Origin: Fodinibacter sp035633415
GTDB taxonomy: Bacteria; Actinomycetota; Actinomycetes; Actinomycetales; Dermatophilaceae
Direction of reading: 5' to 3'
Assembly (NCBI GenBank): GCA_035633415.1
Contig: DASQEZ010000349.1
Location: 1 to 26,463 of the forward strand
Length of the DNA: 26,463 bases
The position numbers and the translations under genes are program-made. Under the pieces are notes generated by a model. That model was not told the origin of the DNA. It did no database searches and was given only the letters and a program-made list of their open reading frames with translations. This document shows, piece after piece, positions 1 through 7,470 of this stretch; within the stretch, counting starts at the first letter, position 1; each line of letters opens with the position of its first letter.

Positions 1-39
1 GACCTTGATGACGGCGAGGTAGTTCTGGGGTGCTACCAC
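1..39 (-). CDS. ftsZ: FtsZ cell division GTPase, first 13 codons only (cut by window edge)
   Basis: Read on the minus strand from position 39, a GTG start opens a frame giving M-V-A-P-Q-N-Y-L-A-V-I-K-V, which matches the conserved N-terminus of actinobacterial FtsZ (APQNYLAVIKV). A GGAAGG ribosome binding site lies 7 bases upstream of the GTG. The position directly after ftsQ is where ftsZ sits in almost every actinobacterial dcw cluster. FtsZ is the tubulin-like GTPase that forms the cytokinetic ring. The GTPase and tubulin signature motifs lie outside the window, so intactness cannot be judged. The identification rests on 13 residues plus context, both of which are very characteristic. Confidence 0.9.
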   Translation of the reverse strand, partial: MVAPQNYLAVIKV

Positions 40-331
40 GATGCGGCCTTCCACTGGATGACGCTCCCGTCCACGGGTCCCGTGGGCGAAAGTCTGGCGG
101 TCTGGTGCGATCCTGCGCCGAAACCCTCAACGTTTAGTTGACAGTAACGGTTTGGTCACGGTTCGATGGGACGACGCTAGGTCGGCCCGGGAGGTCAGGC
201 AAAGAGGCCGTGGGCGTGTCGCGACATCCCCTGGGGAAATCCTGCCATGCGAGTCGACTGCTGCCTCACCCGCCCCATCGGTCACACCCGTCACAGGCGT
301 GGGCGGACGGGCGGATCACCCGGCAACGGGG
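40..331 (-). promoter_or_regulatory. ftsQ-ftsZ spacer with candidate ftsZ promoters
   Basis: This 292-bp stretch between the ftsQ stop and the ftsZ start contains no convincing gene. On the minus strand two promoter-like pairs are visible, each with exact 17-bp spacing. The first is TTGCCT (197-202) with TAGCGT (174-179). The second is GTGACC (154-159) with TAAACG (131-136). Dedicated ftsZ promoters in this spacer are known in Streptomyces and other actinobacteria, so the role is expected. The exact boxes are my reading and are only partial matches to consensus. An inverted repeat at 127-141 overlaps the second -10 box. Confidence 0.5.
127..141. promoter_or_regulatory. Inverted repeat TCAAC-N5-GTTGA upstream of ftsZ
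   Basis: TCAAC (127-131) and GTTGA (137-141) are perfect inverted copies separated by GTTTA. The element sits in an AT-richer patch of an otherwise GC-rich spacer and overlaps the candidate -10 box at 131-136. It could be an operator for a division regulator or a small RNA hairpin. No regulator can be assigned from sequence alone. Confidence 0.35.
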
Positions 332-1090
332 TCAGCGGGTGACCGGGGTGTCCGGGGCGCTGACGTCGATGACCTTGGCCTTGGTCGCGAGCAGGGCGGT
401 GAGGATGGCGACCTTGCGGGCGGAGTCCTCGCCGCCGCCCCACACCACGGTGCGCGAGCCGAGCGTGAAGGTGATCAGGTTCGCGCTGCTCACCTTGATG
501 CCGGACACCGCCGTGGCGAGGTCGGCCGGCAGGGCCTCCAGCAGGGCGAGCGAGGACTGCAGGGCCTCGCGCGTGGTGCCCTCGGTGCCGGTCGCGGTGA
601 CCACGGGAACGCCCTTCGGCGCGGCTCTCACGGTGCCGAAGCTGACCCCCTCGGCATCCACGACCTCAAGTCGACCCTGAGGGTTGCGCACCACGAGGGC
701 GGCACTGCGCGGTACGACCTCGACGGTGAGCGTTCCGGGCCAGGACCGGCGGACCGACACCTCGGCGATGGTCACCCTCTCGCGGACCGCCGAGCCGACG
801 GCCTCGGTGTCGACCCGGGCCAGGGGGGTGCCCACCGGCACGTCGACGAGCGTGACGACCGCTGCTGCCTCGGCGCCGGTGACCCCGGTGACCTCGACCT
901 GGTCGACCCCGAGCCAGGTGCTCCAGCCGACCACCCAGACCACCAGCGCCAGGGCCGCCGCGGCGAGCACCACGAGGAACGCGCGTCGCCACGGGCGGCG
1001 GCGGTTGGACAGGGCCCGCTCGCGGAAGCGGTTGGCCGAGGACGTGACCCCGTGGTCGGCGGTGTGCCGACGCGTGGTGCCCAGGCTCAT
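332..1090 (-). CDS. ftsQ: FtsQ/DivIB cell division protein
   Basis: The 252-residue protein is a bitopic membrane protein of the divisome that bridges the early FtsZ ring and the FtsW-FtsI synthase through the FtsQLB complex. The sequence shows a basic cytoplasmic N-terminus (residues 1-36), one membrane helix (about 37-59), then a POTRA domain (about 60-128, starting VDQVEVTGV and ending near VEVVPR), followed by the extracytoplasmic FtsQ domain. Its ATG overlaps the murC stop (ATGA at 1087-1090), indicating translational coupling, and ftsZ follows downstream. Length and layout are normal for actinobacterial FtsQ. Primary sequence conservation of FtsQ is low, but topology plus position make the call secure. 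Confidence 0.93.
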   Translation of the reverse strand: MSLGTTRRHTADHGVTSSANRFRERALSNRRRPWRRAFLVVLAAAALALVVWVVGWSTWLGVDQVEVTGVTGAEAAAVVTLVDVPVGTPLARVDTEAVGSAVRERVTIAEVSVRRSWPGTLTVEVVPRSAALVVRNPQGRLEVVDAEGVSFGTVRAAPKGVPVVTATGTEGTTREALQSSLALLEALPADLATAVSGIKVSSANLITFTLGSRTVVWGGGEDSARKVAILTALLATKAKVIDVSAPDTPVTR

Positions 1091-2547
1091 CGGGACTCCC
1101 CTCCGGCGCGGTCCCGCAAGGCCTGCACGACGAGTGGGGCCAGGGCCGTGACGTCGCCGGCACCCACCGTCAGGACGAGGTCACCGGGGCGGGCGGCCAC
1201 GGCGACGGCCGCGACGGCCTCGTCGCGGGTGGGCCCGACCAGCACCGTGCGCTGGCCCGGCAGAGCCTGCAGCGGGTCGCCCACGAGTGCCGACGTGACG
1301 CCCTCGACCGGCTGCTCGCGGGCGCCGTAGACGTCGAGGAGGACGACCTGGTCGGCAGGCGCCAGCGCTCGGGCGAACGCGTCGGCGAAGTCACGGGTGC
1401 GGGAGTACAGGTGCGGCTGGAAGATCACGCGCACGGCGCCGTGTCCGGCGCGACGCACGATGTCGGCGGCGGTGCCCACCACGGCGGCGACCTTGGCCGG
1501 GTTGTGGGCGTAGTCGTCGACCACGGTCACGCCGTCGACCTCGCCGCACACCTCGAAGCGGCGGCGGGCACCGGCGAAGCCCGCGAGGCCGGCGAGCACG
1601 GCGGTCGGGTCGGCGTCGAGCCCCACCACGGCGGCGAGATAGGCGGCGCAGGCATCCATGACGTTGTGCTCGCCCGGAACCCCCAGGCCGAGGTCGTGGG
1701 ACACCCCGTCGTGGGTGAACACCGACCGGGTGCCGAGCCCCGCCGGCGTCGTCTCGGTGACCCTCAGGTCGGCACCGTCGGCGTACCCGTAGGTGACGAC
1801 CGGGCGCCCCGCGGCCCGGGCCGAGTCCGCACGACGTCGCGAGCCGGGGTCGTCGTGGCACGCGACGAGCAGGCCCCCGGCGGTGACCGAGTCGACGAAG
1901 CTCGCGTAGGCCGCCTCGACCGCCTCGGTGGTGCCGTAGAAGTCGAGGTGGTCGGGCTGCACGTTGGTGACGACGGCGACGTCGGGGCGGTAGGCGAGGA
2001 ACGAGCCGTCGCTCTCGTCGGCCTCGACGACGAAGGCAGGGCCGTCGCCGAGCGCGGCGTTCGTGCCGAGCTGGGCGATCTCGCCCCCGGACGCGAACGA
2101 GGGGTCTGCCCCGGCGGCGACGAGCCCGACGACCAGCATCGACGTCGTGGTGGTCTTGCCGTTGGCGCCGGCGACGGCGACGCGCCGTGACCCACCCATG
2201 AGCGAGGCCAGTGCCTGGGACCGGTGCAGCACCCGCAGACCGGCGGCCCGGGCCGCGGCGAGCTCGACGTTGTCGTCGCGCACGGCGGAGGACACCACCA
2301 CGGTGTCGGCATCGGCGACATGGGCCGCGTCGTGGCCGAGGGCGACACGGGCACCGCTGTCGCGCAACGACTCCAGCGTCGGGCCGTCGGCAGAGTCGGA
2401 CCCGCTGACCGGGAGGCCCCTGGCCAGCAGCAGGCGAGCGACCGCCGACATGCCCGCGCCGCCGATCGCGATGAGGTGCACCCTGCCGAGCATCTCGAGG
2501 GGCACCACGCGGGCGCTGAAGTCGTAGCGGGGGCTGGGCCCGGTCAC
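1087..2547 (-). CDS. murC: UDP-N-acetylmuramate--L-alanine ligase MurC
   Basis: This 486-residue cytoplasmic enzyme joins L-alanine to UDP-MurNAc using ATP, the first step of stem peptide synthesis. I chose the GTG at 2547 because it overlaps the murG stop (GTGA) and is preceded by AGGAGG at 9-bp spacing. The frame stays open upstream, but that stretch is murG read out of frame. Visible motifs are the N-terminal nucleotide fold (GGAGMS, about 29-34), the ATP loop GANGKTTTT (about 127-135), EADESDGSF (175-183), GEHNVMDA (292-299), DDYAHNP (344-350) and FQPHLYSRT. The usual MurC motifs GTHGKT and YxHHP carry Asn in place of a His here. FQPHLYSRT and the later DVYGAREQP are MurC-type, so the assignment stands. 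Confidence 0.95.
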   Translation of the reverse strand: MTGPSPRYDFSARVVPLEMLGRVHLIAIGGAGMSAVARLLLARGLPVSGSDSADGPTLESLRDSGARVALGHDAAHVADADTVVVSSAVRDDNVELAAARAAGLRVLHRSQALASLMGGSRRVAVAGANGKTTTTSMLVVGLVAAGADPSFASGGEIAQLGTNAALGDGPAFVVEADESDGSFLAYRPDVAVVTNVQPDHLDFYGTTEAVEAAYASFVDSVTAGGLLVACHDDPGSRRRADSARAAGRPVVTYGYADGADLRVTETTPAGLGTRSVFTHDGVSHDLGLGVPGEHNVMDACAAYLAAVVGLDADPTAVLAGLAGFAGARRRFEVCGEVDGVTVVDDYAHNPAKVAAVVGTAADIVRRAGHGAVRVIFQPHLYSRTRDFADAFARALAPADQVVLLDVYGAREQPVEGVTSALVGDPLQALPGQRTVLVGPTRDEAVAAVAVAARPGDLVLTVGAGDVTALAPLVVQALRDRAGGESR

Positions 2548-3644
2548 GGTCGGCGACCTCCTGCGGCCGCGTCGACGAGGTCGGCGAGCAGCTCGTCGCC
2601 GCCGCGCTCCCCCACCGACGCGGAGGCCGCGGCCATGGTCGACAGGCGCGCGTCGTCGAGGACGAGGGGGCGGACGGCGTCGCCGGCCCAGGTCGCGGTG
2701 ACGGCGTCGTCGTCGACGAGCAGCCCACCTCCGGCGGCGATGACCGCTGCCGCGTTGAGCCGCTGCTCCCCGTTGCCGATCGGCAGCGGCACGTAGACCG
2801 CGGGCAGCCCGACGGCCGTCAGCTCGCACACGGTGTTGGCGCCCGAGCGGGCCACGACGAGGTCGGCGGCGGCGTAGGCGAGGTCCATCCGGTCGCAGTA
2901 CTCGAGCACCACGTAGGGGGCGCCGGTCACGGGGCCGGCGACGAACCCCTTGCCGGTGCCGGCGACGTGCAGCACCTGGACACCGGCGGCCGACAGTGCG
3001 GCCACTGCCCCGGCGAACGCCTCGTTGAGCCGCTGGGCCCCGAGCGAGCCACCGGTGACGAGCACCGTCGGGGCGTCGGTGAGGCCGAACCGGGCCCGCG
3101 CCTCGGCCCGGTGGGCGGCGCGGTCGAGGGTGGCGATCTCCCGGCGCAACGGCATCCCGGTGACCGTGGCGTGGGGCAGGCGGGTGCCGGGGAAGGTGAC
3201 GCCGACACCGGCGGCGAACCTCGCCCCGAGCCGGTTGGCCAGGCCGGGACGGGCGTTCTGCTCGTGGACGACGACCGGTGTGCCGCGCCGGCGGGCCGCG
3301 AGGTAGGCCGGGGCCGAGACGTAGCCGCCGAAACCGACGACGACCTCGGCGCCGGTGCTGTCGATGGCGTCCTCGGCGGCCCGCACCGCGCGGCGCAGGT
3401 TGGCCGGCAGCCGCAGCAGGTCACCTGAGGGACGGCGGGGGAACGGCACCTTGGGCACCTCGAGCAGCGGGTAGCCCCGCTCGGGCACGAGCCGCGCCTC
3501 GAGGCCGGCCGCGGTTCCGAGGGCGGTGACCGACACCTGCGGGTCGCGGCGGCGCAGGCAGTCGGCGAGCGCGAGCAGCGGTGAGACGTGACCGGCCGTG
3601 CCACCGCCTGCGAGGAGCACCGACCGGGGTCCCCCGGAGGTCAT
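2544..3644 (-). CDS. murG: MurG, UDP-GlcNAc:lipid I GlcNAc transferase
   Basis: MurG is a GT-B fold peripheral membrane enzyme that transfers GlcNAc to lipid I to form lipid II on the inner face of the membrane. The 366-residue product shows the glycine loops GGGTAGHV (13-20) and GFGGYVS (104-110), HEQN (127-130), TGGSLGAQRLNE (197-208), RSGANTVCEL (266-275) and the donor site segment PIGNGEQRLNA (288-298). The ATG at 3644 overlaps the ftsW stop (ATGA), and the stop overlaps the murC GTG. The frame is open further upstream only as a shadow of ftsW. No strong ribosome site precedes the ATG, so coupled re-initiation from ftsW is likely. Confidence 0.95.
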   Translation of the reverse strand: MTSGGPRSVLLAGGGTAGHVSPLLALADCLRRRDPQVSVTALGTAAGLEARLVPERGYPLLEVPKVPFPRRPSGDLLRLPANLRRAVRAAEDAIDSTGAEVVVGFGGYVSAPAYLAARRRGTPVVVHEQNARPGLANRLGARFAAGVGVTFPGTRLPHATVTGMPLRREIATLDRAAHRAEARARFGLTDAPTVLVTGGSLGAQRLNEAFAGAVAALSAAGVQVLHVAGTGKGFVAGPVTGAPYVVLEYCDRMDLAYAAADLVVARSGANTVCELTAVGLPAVYVPLPIGNGEQRLNAAAVIAAGGGLLVDDDAVTATWAGDAVRPLVLDDARLSTMAAASASVGERGGDELLADLVDAAAGGRRP

Positions 3645-4900
3645 GTGCGGGCCCGACGCGTGCGGGCGACACCGGGGAGCACCGCGAGCGAGCGGCGCAG
3701 GGCCGACGGCCGCGCGGACAACGCCTCGGCGCAACCGGGTTCGGCGCGCGCGAAGGACAGCAGGATGCCGAGCGCGAACAGGCTCGTGATGAGTGAGGAC
3801 CCACCCGAGGACACCAGCGGCAGGGGCACACCGATGACCGGCAGCAGGCCGATGACGGCGCCGATGTTGATCAGGGCCTGCACGACGATCCACGTCATGA
3901 TCCCGGCCGTGGCGATCCGCACGAACAGGTCGTCGGTGCGGGTGACCAGCCGATAGCAGGCCAGCACCAGCCCGGCGAAGAGCAGGAGGACCGCGATGGT
4001 GCCGGGCAGCCCGAGCTCCTCACCGATGATCGCGAAGATGAAGTCGTTGTGCGGCTCGGAGAGCAGCCCCCACTTCTCGCGGCTCGCACCGAGGCCCAGG
4101 CCGAACCATCCGCCGTCGGCGAGGGCGTAGCGGCCGTGGATCGGCTGGCGCGCGGCGCCGAACTCGTTGGTGTCGCGGCCCAGCCAGACGTCGAAGCGGC
4201 CCAGCCGGTTGGGGCTGTTCACGACGAACGCCAGGGCCATCGCCACGAACGGGACACCGGCGAAGGCGAACCAGCGCAACGGGATCCCTGCGGCGAACAG
4301 CACCCCGGCGACGATGGCGCCGAGGATCAGCACGGTGCCGAGGTCGTGCCCGAGCACGACGACGCCGATGCCCAGCGCGGCCACGGGCACGAGGTAGGGC
4401 ACGACCACGTGGCTCAGCGAGTGCAGGTGCTTGCGCTTCGCCGTCAGGATCAGCCCGCCGGTGAGCACGAGCCCGAGCTTGACGATCTCGGACGGCTGCA
4501 CGGAGACCGGGCCGACCCGCAGCCAGTTCTGGTTGCCGCCGACGTTCGTGCCCAACGGGGTGAGCACGAGCAGCTGGAGGGCGAACCCGACCAGGAAGAT
4601 CGGCAACGCGAGGCGACGCCACGCGGTCACCGGCATCCGGGACGCGATGACGAGGGCGACGGCACCCAGGGTGGCGAACACGGCCTGGCTGAGGAAGATC
4701 GTGTAGGCCGACCTGGTCTTGTCGATGGACACGATCGACGACGCGGACAGCACCATGATCAGCCCGAAGACGACCAGGGCCACCGTCACGCAGACGAGCA
4801 GGTAGTAGGTCGTGACCGGGGAGTCGAAGCGGGCGAGCCAGCCACCGACGCGGGTGGTGCCGTGGCTGCTCGCGCGGGCCGGGGCGGTCGCGCTGCTCAC
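3641..4900 (-). CDS. ftsW: FtsW, SEDS-family septal peptidoglycan glycosyltransferase
   Basis: FtsW polymerises lipid II at the septum together with the transpeptidase FtsI, encoded five genes upstream in the same operon. The 419-residue protein has about ten hydrophobic segments and SEDS landmarks: GGNQNWLRVG (121-130), QPSEIVKL (135-142), the long loop ending SEPHNDFIFAIIGEELG (281-297) and PLPLVSSGGSS (359-369). Asp286 in HNDFIF aligns with the catalytic Asp known in E. coli FtsW (HTDFIF). The GTG at 4900 has a GGGGGAG site 6-7 bases upstream, within the end of murD, and the gap to murD is 3 bp. RodA is the main alternative, but the dcw location favours FtsW. Confidence 0.94.
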   Translation of the reverse strand: MSSATAPARASSHGTTRVGGWLARFDSPVTTYYLLVCVTVALVVFGLIMVLSASSIVSIDKTRSAYTIFLSQAVFATLGAVALVIASRMPVTAWRRLALPIFLVGFALQLLVLTPLGTNVGGNQNWLRVGPVSVQPSEIVKLGLVLTGGLILTAKRKHLHSLSHVVVPYLVPVAALGIGVVVLGHDLGTVLILGAIVAGVLFAAGIPLRWFAFAGVPFVAMALAFVVNSPNRLGRFDVWLGRDTNEFGAARQPIHGRYALADGGWFGLGLGASREKWGLLSEPHNDFIFAIIGEELGLPGTIAVLLLFAGLVLACYRLVTRTDDLFVRIATAGIMTWIVVQALINIGAVIGLLPVIGVPLPLVSSGGSSLITSLFALGILLSFARAEPGCAEALSARPSALRRSLAVLPGVARTRRART

Positions 4901-4903
4901 CGG

Positions 4904-6391
4904 CTACTCCCCCGCGGCGAGCCGATGGACCGCTCCGACGAAGGCGTCACCGCGCGCGCCGTAGTCGGCGAACATGTCCATGGACGCCGCGGCGGGGGCG
5001 AGCAGGACGACGTCGCCCTCGCGTGCGAGCGCACGGGCCTCCCTCACCACCAGGTCCATGGCTCCAGTGTCGGTGCGGTCGAGGTCGACCACGGGGACAT
5101 CCGGCGCGTGTCGGGCGAGCGCCTGCGCGATCCTGGCCCGGTCGCGGCCGATGAGCACCACACCGCGCAGCCGGTCGGCGGCGCCGGCCACGAGGTCGTC
5201 GACGTCGGCCCCCTTGAGCAGCCCCCCGGCCACCCAGACGACGTGCTCGTAGGCGGCGAGGCTCGCGCGGGCGGCATGCGGGTTGGTGGCCTTGGAGTCG
5301 TCGACCCAGCGGATGCCGTCGACCGTCGCCACCTCGGCGATGCGGTGCGGCTCGGGGACGAACGCGCGCAGCCCGGCCCGCACGGCTCCGGCCGGCACCC
5401 CGTGCGCGCGGGCCAGGGCGGCCGCCGCGAGGGCGTTGGCGACCACGTGCGGCGCCGGCGGCGGCCCGTCGCCGCGCAGGTCGTCGAGCGTGGCGAGCTC
5501 GGCGGCGGCGGAGCGGCGCTGCTCGACGAAGGCGCGGTCGGCGAGCACGTCGTCGACGATGCCGACCTCGGAGAGCCCGGGGACGCCCAGGGTGAACCCG
5601 ACGGCGCGGCATCCCTCCTGGACCTCGGCCTCCTCGACGAGGTGACGGGTGCGCTCGTCCTGCACGTTGTAGACGCAGGCGACCTCGGTGTTGGCGTAGA
5701 CCCGGCCCTTGGCCGCGGCGTACTCGTCGAGCGAGCCGTGCCAGTCGACGTGGTCAGGGGCGACGTTGAGGCAGGCGGAGGCCCGGGGCGCGATGGAGTG
5801 CGACCAGTGCAGCTGGAAGCTCGACAGCTCGACCGCGATGACGTCGTAGGGCTCGGGGTCCATCACCGCCTCCAGCACGGGGGTCCCCACGTTCCCCGCG
5901 CTGCACGCCCGCAGCCCGGCCGCGCGCAGGATCGACGTGAGCATCTGCACGGTCGTGGTCTTGCCGTTCGTCCCGGTGACGGTGAGCCAGGGGGCGGCCC
6001 CCTCGGTCGGGCGCAGCCGCCAGGCCAGCTCGACCTCGCCCCACACCGGGATGCCGGCCGCGGCGGCGGCCACGAGCAGCGGATGGTCGGGCCGCCAGCC
6101 CGGTGAGGTGACGACGAGGTCGACGGGGGCGTCGGGAAGGGTGGCGACGGCATCCGCGCCGTGACGGAGCCGGGCACCGAGGATGTCGAGGATGCGAGCC
6201 CGCTCCGACATCACGGAGCCGTCGGCCGGTTGCGCCGCGTCGACGACGGTGACCTCGGCCCCTCGCTCGAGCAGGGCGTCGGCAGCGGCGAACCCGCTCA
6301 CCCCGAGACCGGCGACGAGCACGCGCAGTCCCGCCCAGTCGGCCTCTCGGGAGGTGAGGCTCGCGACCCGGTCGGTGGTGCCGCCGCTCAT
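4904..6391 (-). CDS. murD: UDP-N-acetylmuramoylalanine--D-glutamate ligase MurD
   Basis: MurD adds D-glutamate to UDP-MurNAc-L-Ala in an ATP-dependent reaction in the cytoplasm. The 495-residue product has an N-terminal Rossmann segment (VLVAGLGVSG, 25-34), SPGWRPDHP (96-104), the ATP loop GTNGKTTT (140-147), SSFQLHW, NVAPDHVDWHG with the lysine-containing AAKGRVY, DDSKATNP and a C-terminal domain with LLAPAAASMDMF. The ATG at 6391 overlaps the mraY stop (ATGA). The frame remains open upstream only as a shadow of mraY. All signature motifs are present, and the product is slightly longer than enterobacterial MurD. Confidence 0.95.
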   Translation of the reverse strand: MSGGTTDRVASLTSREADWAGLRVLVAGLGVSGFAAADALLERGAEVTVVDAAQPADGSVMSERARILDILGARLRHGADAVATLPDAPVDLVVTSPGWRPDHPLLVAAAAAGIPVWGEVELAWRLRPTEGAAPWLTVTGTNGKTTTVQMLTSILRAAGLRACSAGNVGTPVLEAVMDPEPYDVIAVELSSFQLHWSHSIAPRASACLNVAPDHVDWHGSLDEYAAAKGRVYANTEVACVYNVQDERTRHLVEEAEVQEGCRAVGFTLGVPGLSEVGIVDDVLADRAFVEQRRSAAAELATLDDLRGDGPPPAPHVVANALAAAALARAHGVPAGAVRAGLRAFVPEPHRIAEVATVDGIRWVDDSKATNPHAARASLAAYEHVVWVAGGLLKGADVDDLVAGAADRLRGVVLIGRDRARIAQALARHAPDVPVVDLDRTDTGAMDLVVREARALAREGDVVLLAPAAASMDMFADYGARGDAFVGAVHRLAAGE

Positions 6392-7470
6392 CCCGCGCCC
6401 ACGACCCACTCGGCGTAGAACAGCCCCAGGCCCAGGGCGACGAAGAGCCCGGCGATGATCCAGAACCGGATGACGATCGTCACCTCCTGCCACCCGAGCA
6501 GCTCGAAGTGGTGCTGCAGGGGTGCCATCCGGAACACCCGTTTGCCGGTGGTCTTGAAGCTCGCCACCTGGATGATGACCGAGAGCGTGATGGTGACGAA
6601 CAGGCCGCCCAGGATCACGACGAGCAGCTCGGTGCGGGTGAGGATCGCGAGGCCGGCGAGGGCGCCGCCCAGGGCCAGCGAGCCGGTGTCGCCCATGAAG
6701 ATCTTGGCCGGAGAGGCGTTCCACCACAGGAAGCCGAAGCAGGCACCCATCCCGCAGGCCGCGACGATCGCGAGGTCGTGCGGGTCGCGCACCTCGTAGC
6801 ACTTGATGCCGGGGTTCCACTGGCAGTTCTGGTTGAACTGCCAGATGCTGATGAGCACGTAGGACGCGAAGACCATGACCGAGGCGCCGGTCGCCAGGCC
6901 GTCGAGGCCGTCGGTGAGGTTCACTCCGTTGGAGGTGCCCGCGACGATGATGTTGGCCCAGATGACGAAGAGGACCACGCCCACCAGCGGGCCCCAGAAC
7001 GCGAGGTCGAGCGCGGTGTCACGCACGAACGACACCGAGGTGGACGCGGGCGTGCGGAACGAGCTGTTGGGGAACTGCAGCGCGAGGATCGCGAAGATGA
7101 CGGCCACCAGGGTCTGGCCGGCGAGCTTCTCGCCCGAGCGAAGGCCCAGGCTGCGCTGGTTCCTGATCTTGATGAAGTCGTCGAGGAACCCGACGAAGCC
7201 CAGCCCGGTCATGAGGAACAGCACGAGCAGGCCGCTCACGGTCGGGCCCTGGCCGGTGACCAGGTGCGCGATCGCGTAGGCCGCGAGGGAGCTGCCGACG
7301 ATGACGGCGCCACCCATCGTGGGGGTACCGCGCTTGGTGTGGTGCGAGGTGGGGCCGTCGTCGCGGATGAACTGGCCGTAGCCCTTGCGCACCAGCCAGC
7401 GGATGAACATCGGGGTGCCGAACAGCGCGATGACGAGCGACACGACGGCCGCGATGAGCACAGCCTTCAC
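6388..7470 (-). CDS. mraY: Phospho-MurNAc-pentapeptide transferase MraY
   Basis: MraY transfers phospho-MurNAc-pentapeptide to undecaprenyl phosphate, making lipid I in the membrane. The 360-residue protein is strongly hydrophobic, with about ten membrane helices. Signatures include GTPTMGG (48-54), the catalytic acidic pair in FLDDFIK (Asp97-Asp98), NLTDGLDGL (184-192), FMGDTGSL (258-265) and the His motif LQHHFE (318-323). A short loop around 211-230 holds two cysteines (216 and 224), and could form a disulfide if exported. The GTG at 7470 overlaps the murF stop (GTGA) and follows a GAGGGAGG site. Length and motifs are typical. Confidence 0.96.
   Translation of the reverse strand: MKAVLIAAVVSLVIALFGTPMFIRWLVRKGYGQFIRDDGPTSHHTKRGTPTMGGAVIVGSSLAAYAIAHLVTGQGPTVSGLLVLFLMTGLGFVGFLDDFIKIRNQRSLGLRSGEKLAGQTLVAVIFAILALQFPNSSFRTPASTSVSFVRDTALDLAFWGPLVGVVLFVIWANIIVAGTSNGVNLTDGLDGLATGASVMVFASYVLISIWQFNQNCQWNPGIKCYEVRDPHDLAIVAACGMGACFGFLWWNASPAKIFMGDTGSLALGGALAGLAILTRTELLVVILGGLFVTITLSVIIQVASFKTTGKRVFRMAPLQHHFELLGWQEVTIVIRFWIIAGLFVALGLGLFYAEWVVGAG

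Noticed and set aside
138..143. TTGACA on the plus strand as a -35 box
   Set aside because: No -10 hexamer follows at 16-18 bp, and no plus-strand gene is supported downstream. The bases belong to the inverted repeat region upstream of ftsZ.
4049..6106. Long plus-strand open frame opposite ftsW and murD
   Set aside because: Composition is rich in Arg, Gly, Asp and His, as expected for the complement of GC-rich coding DNA. It shows no domain motif, and ftsW and murD on the other strand are certain.
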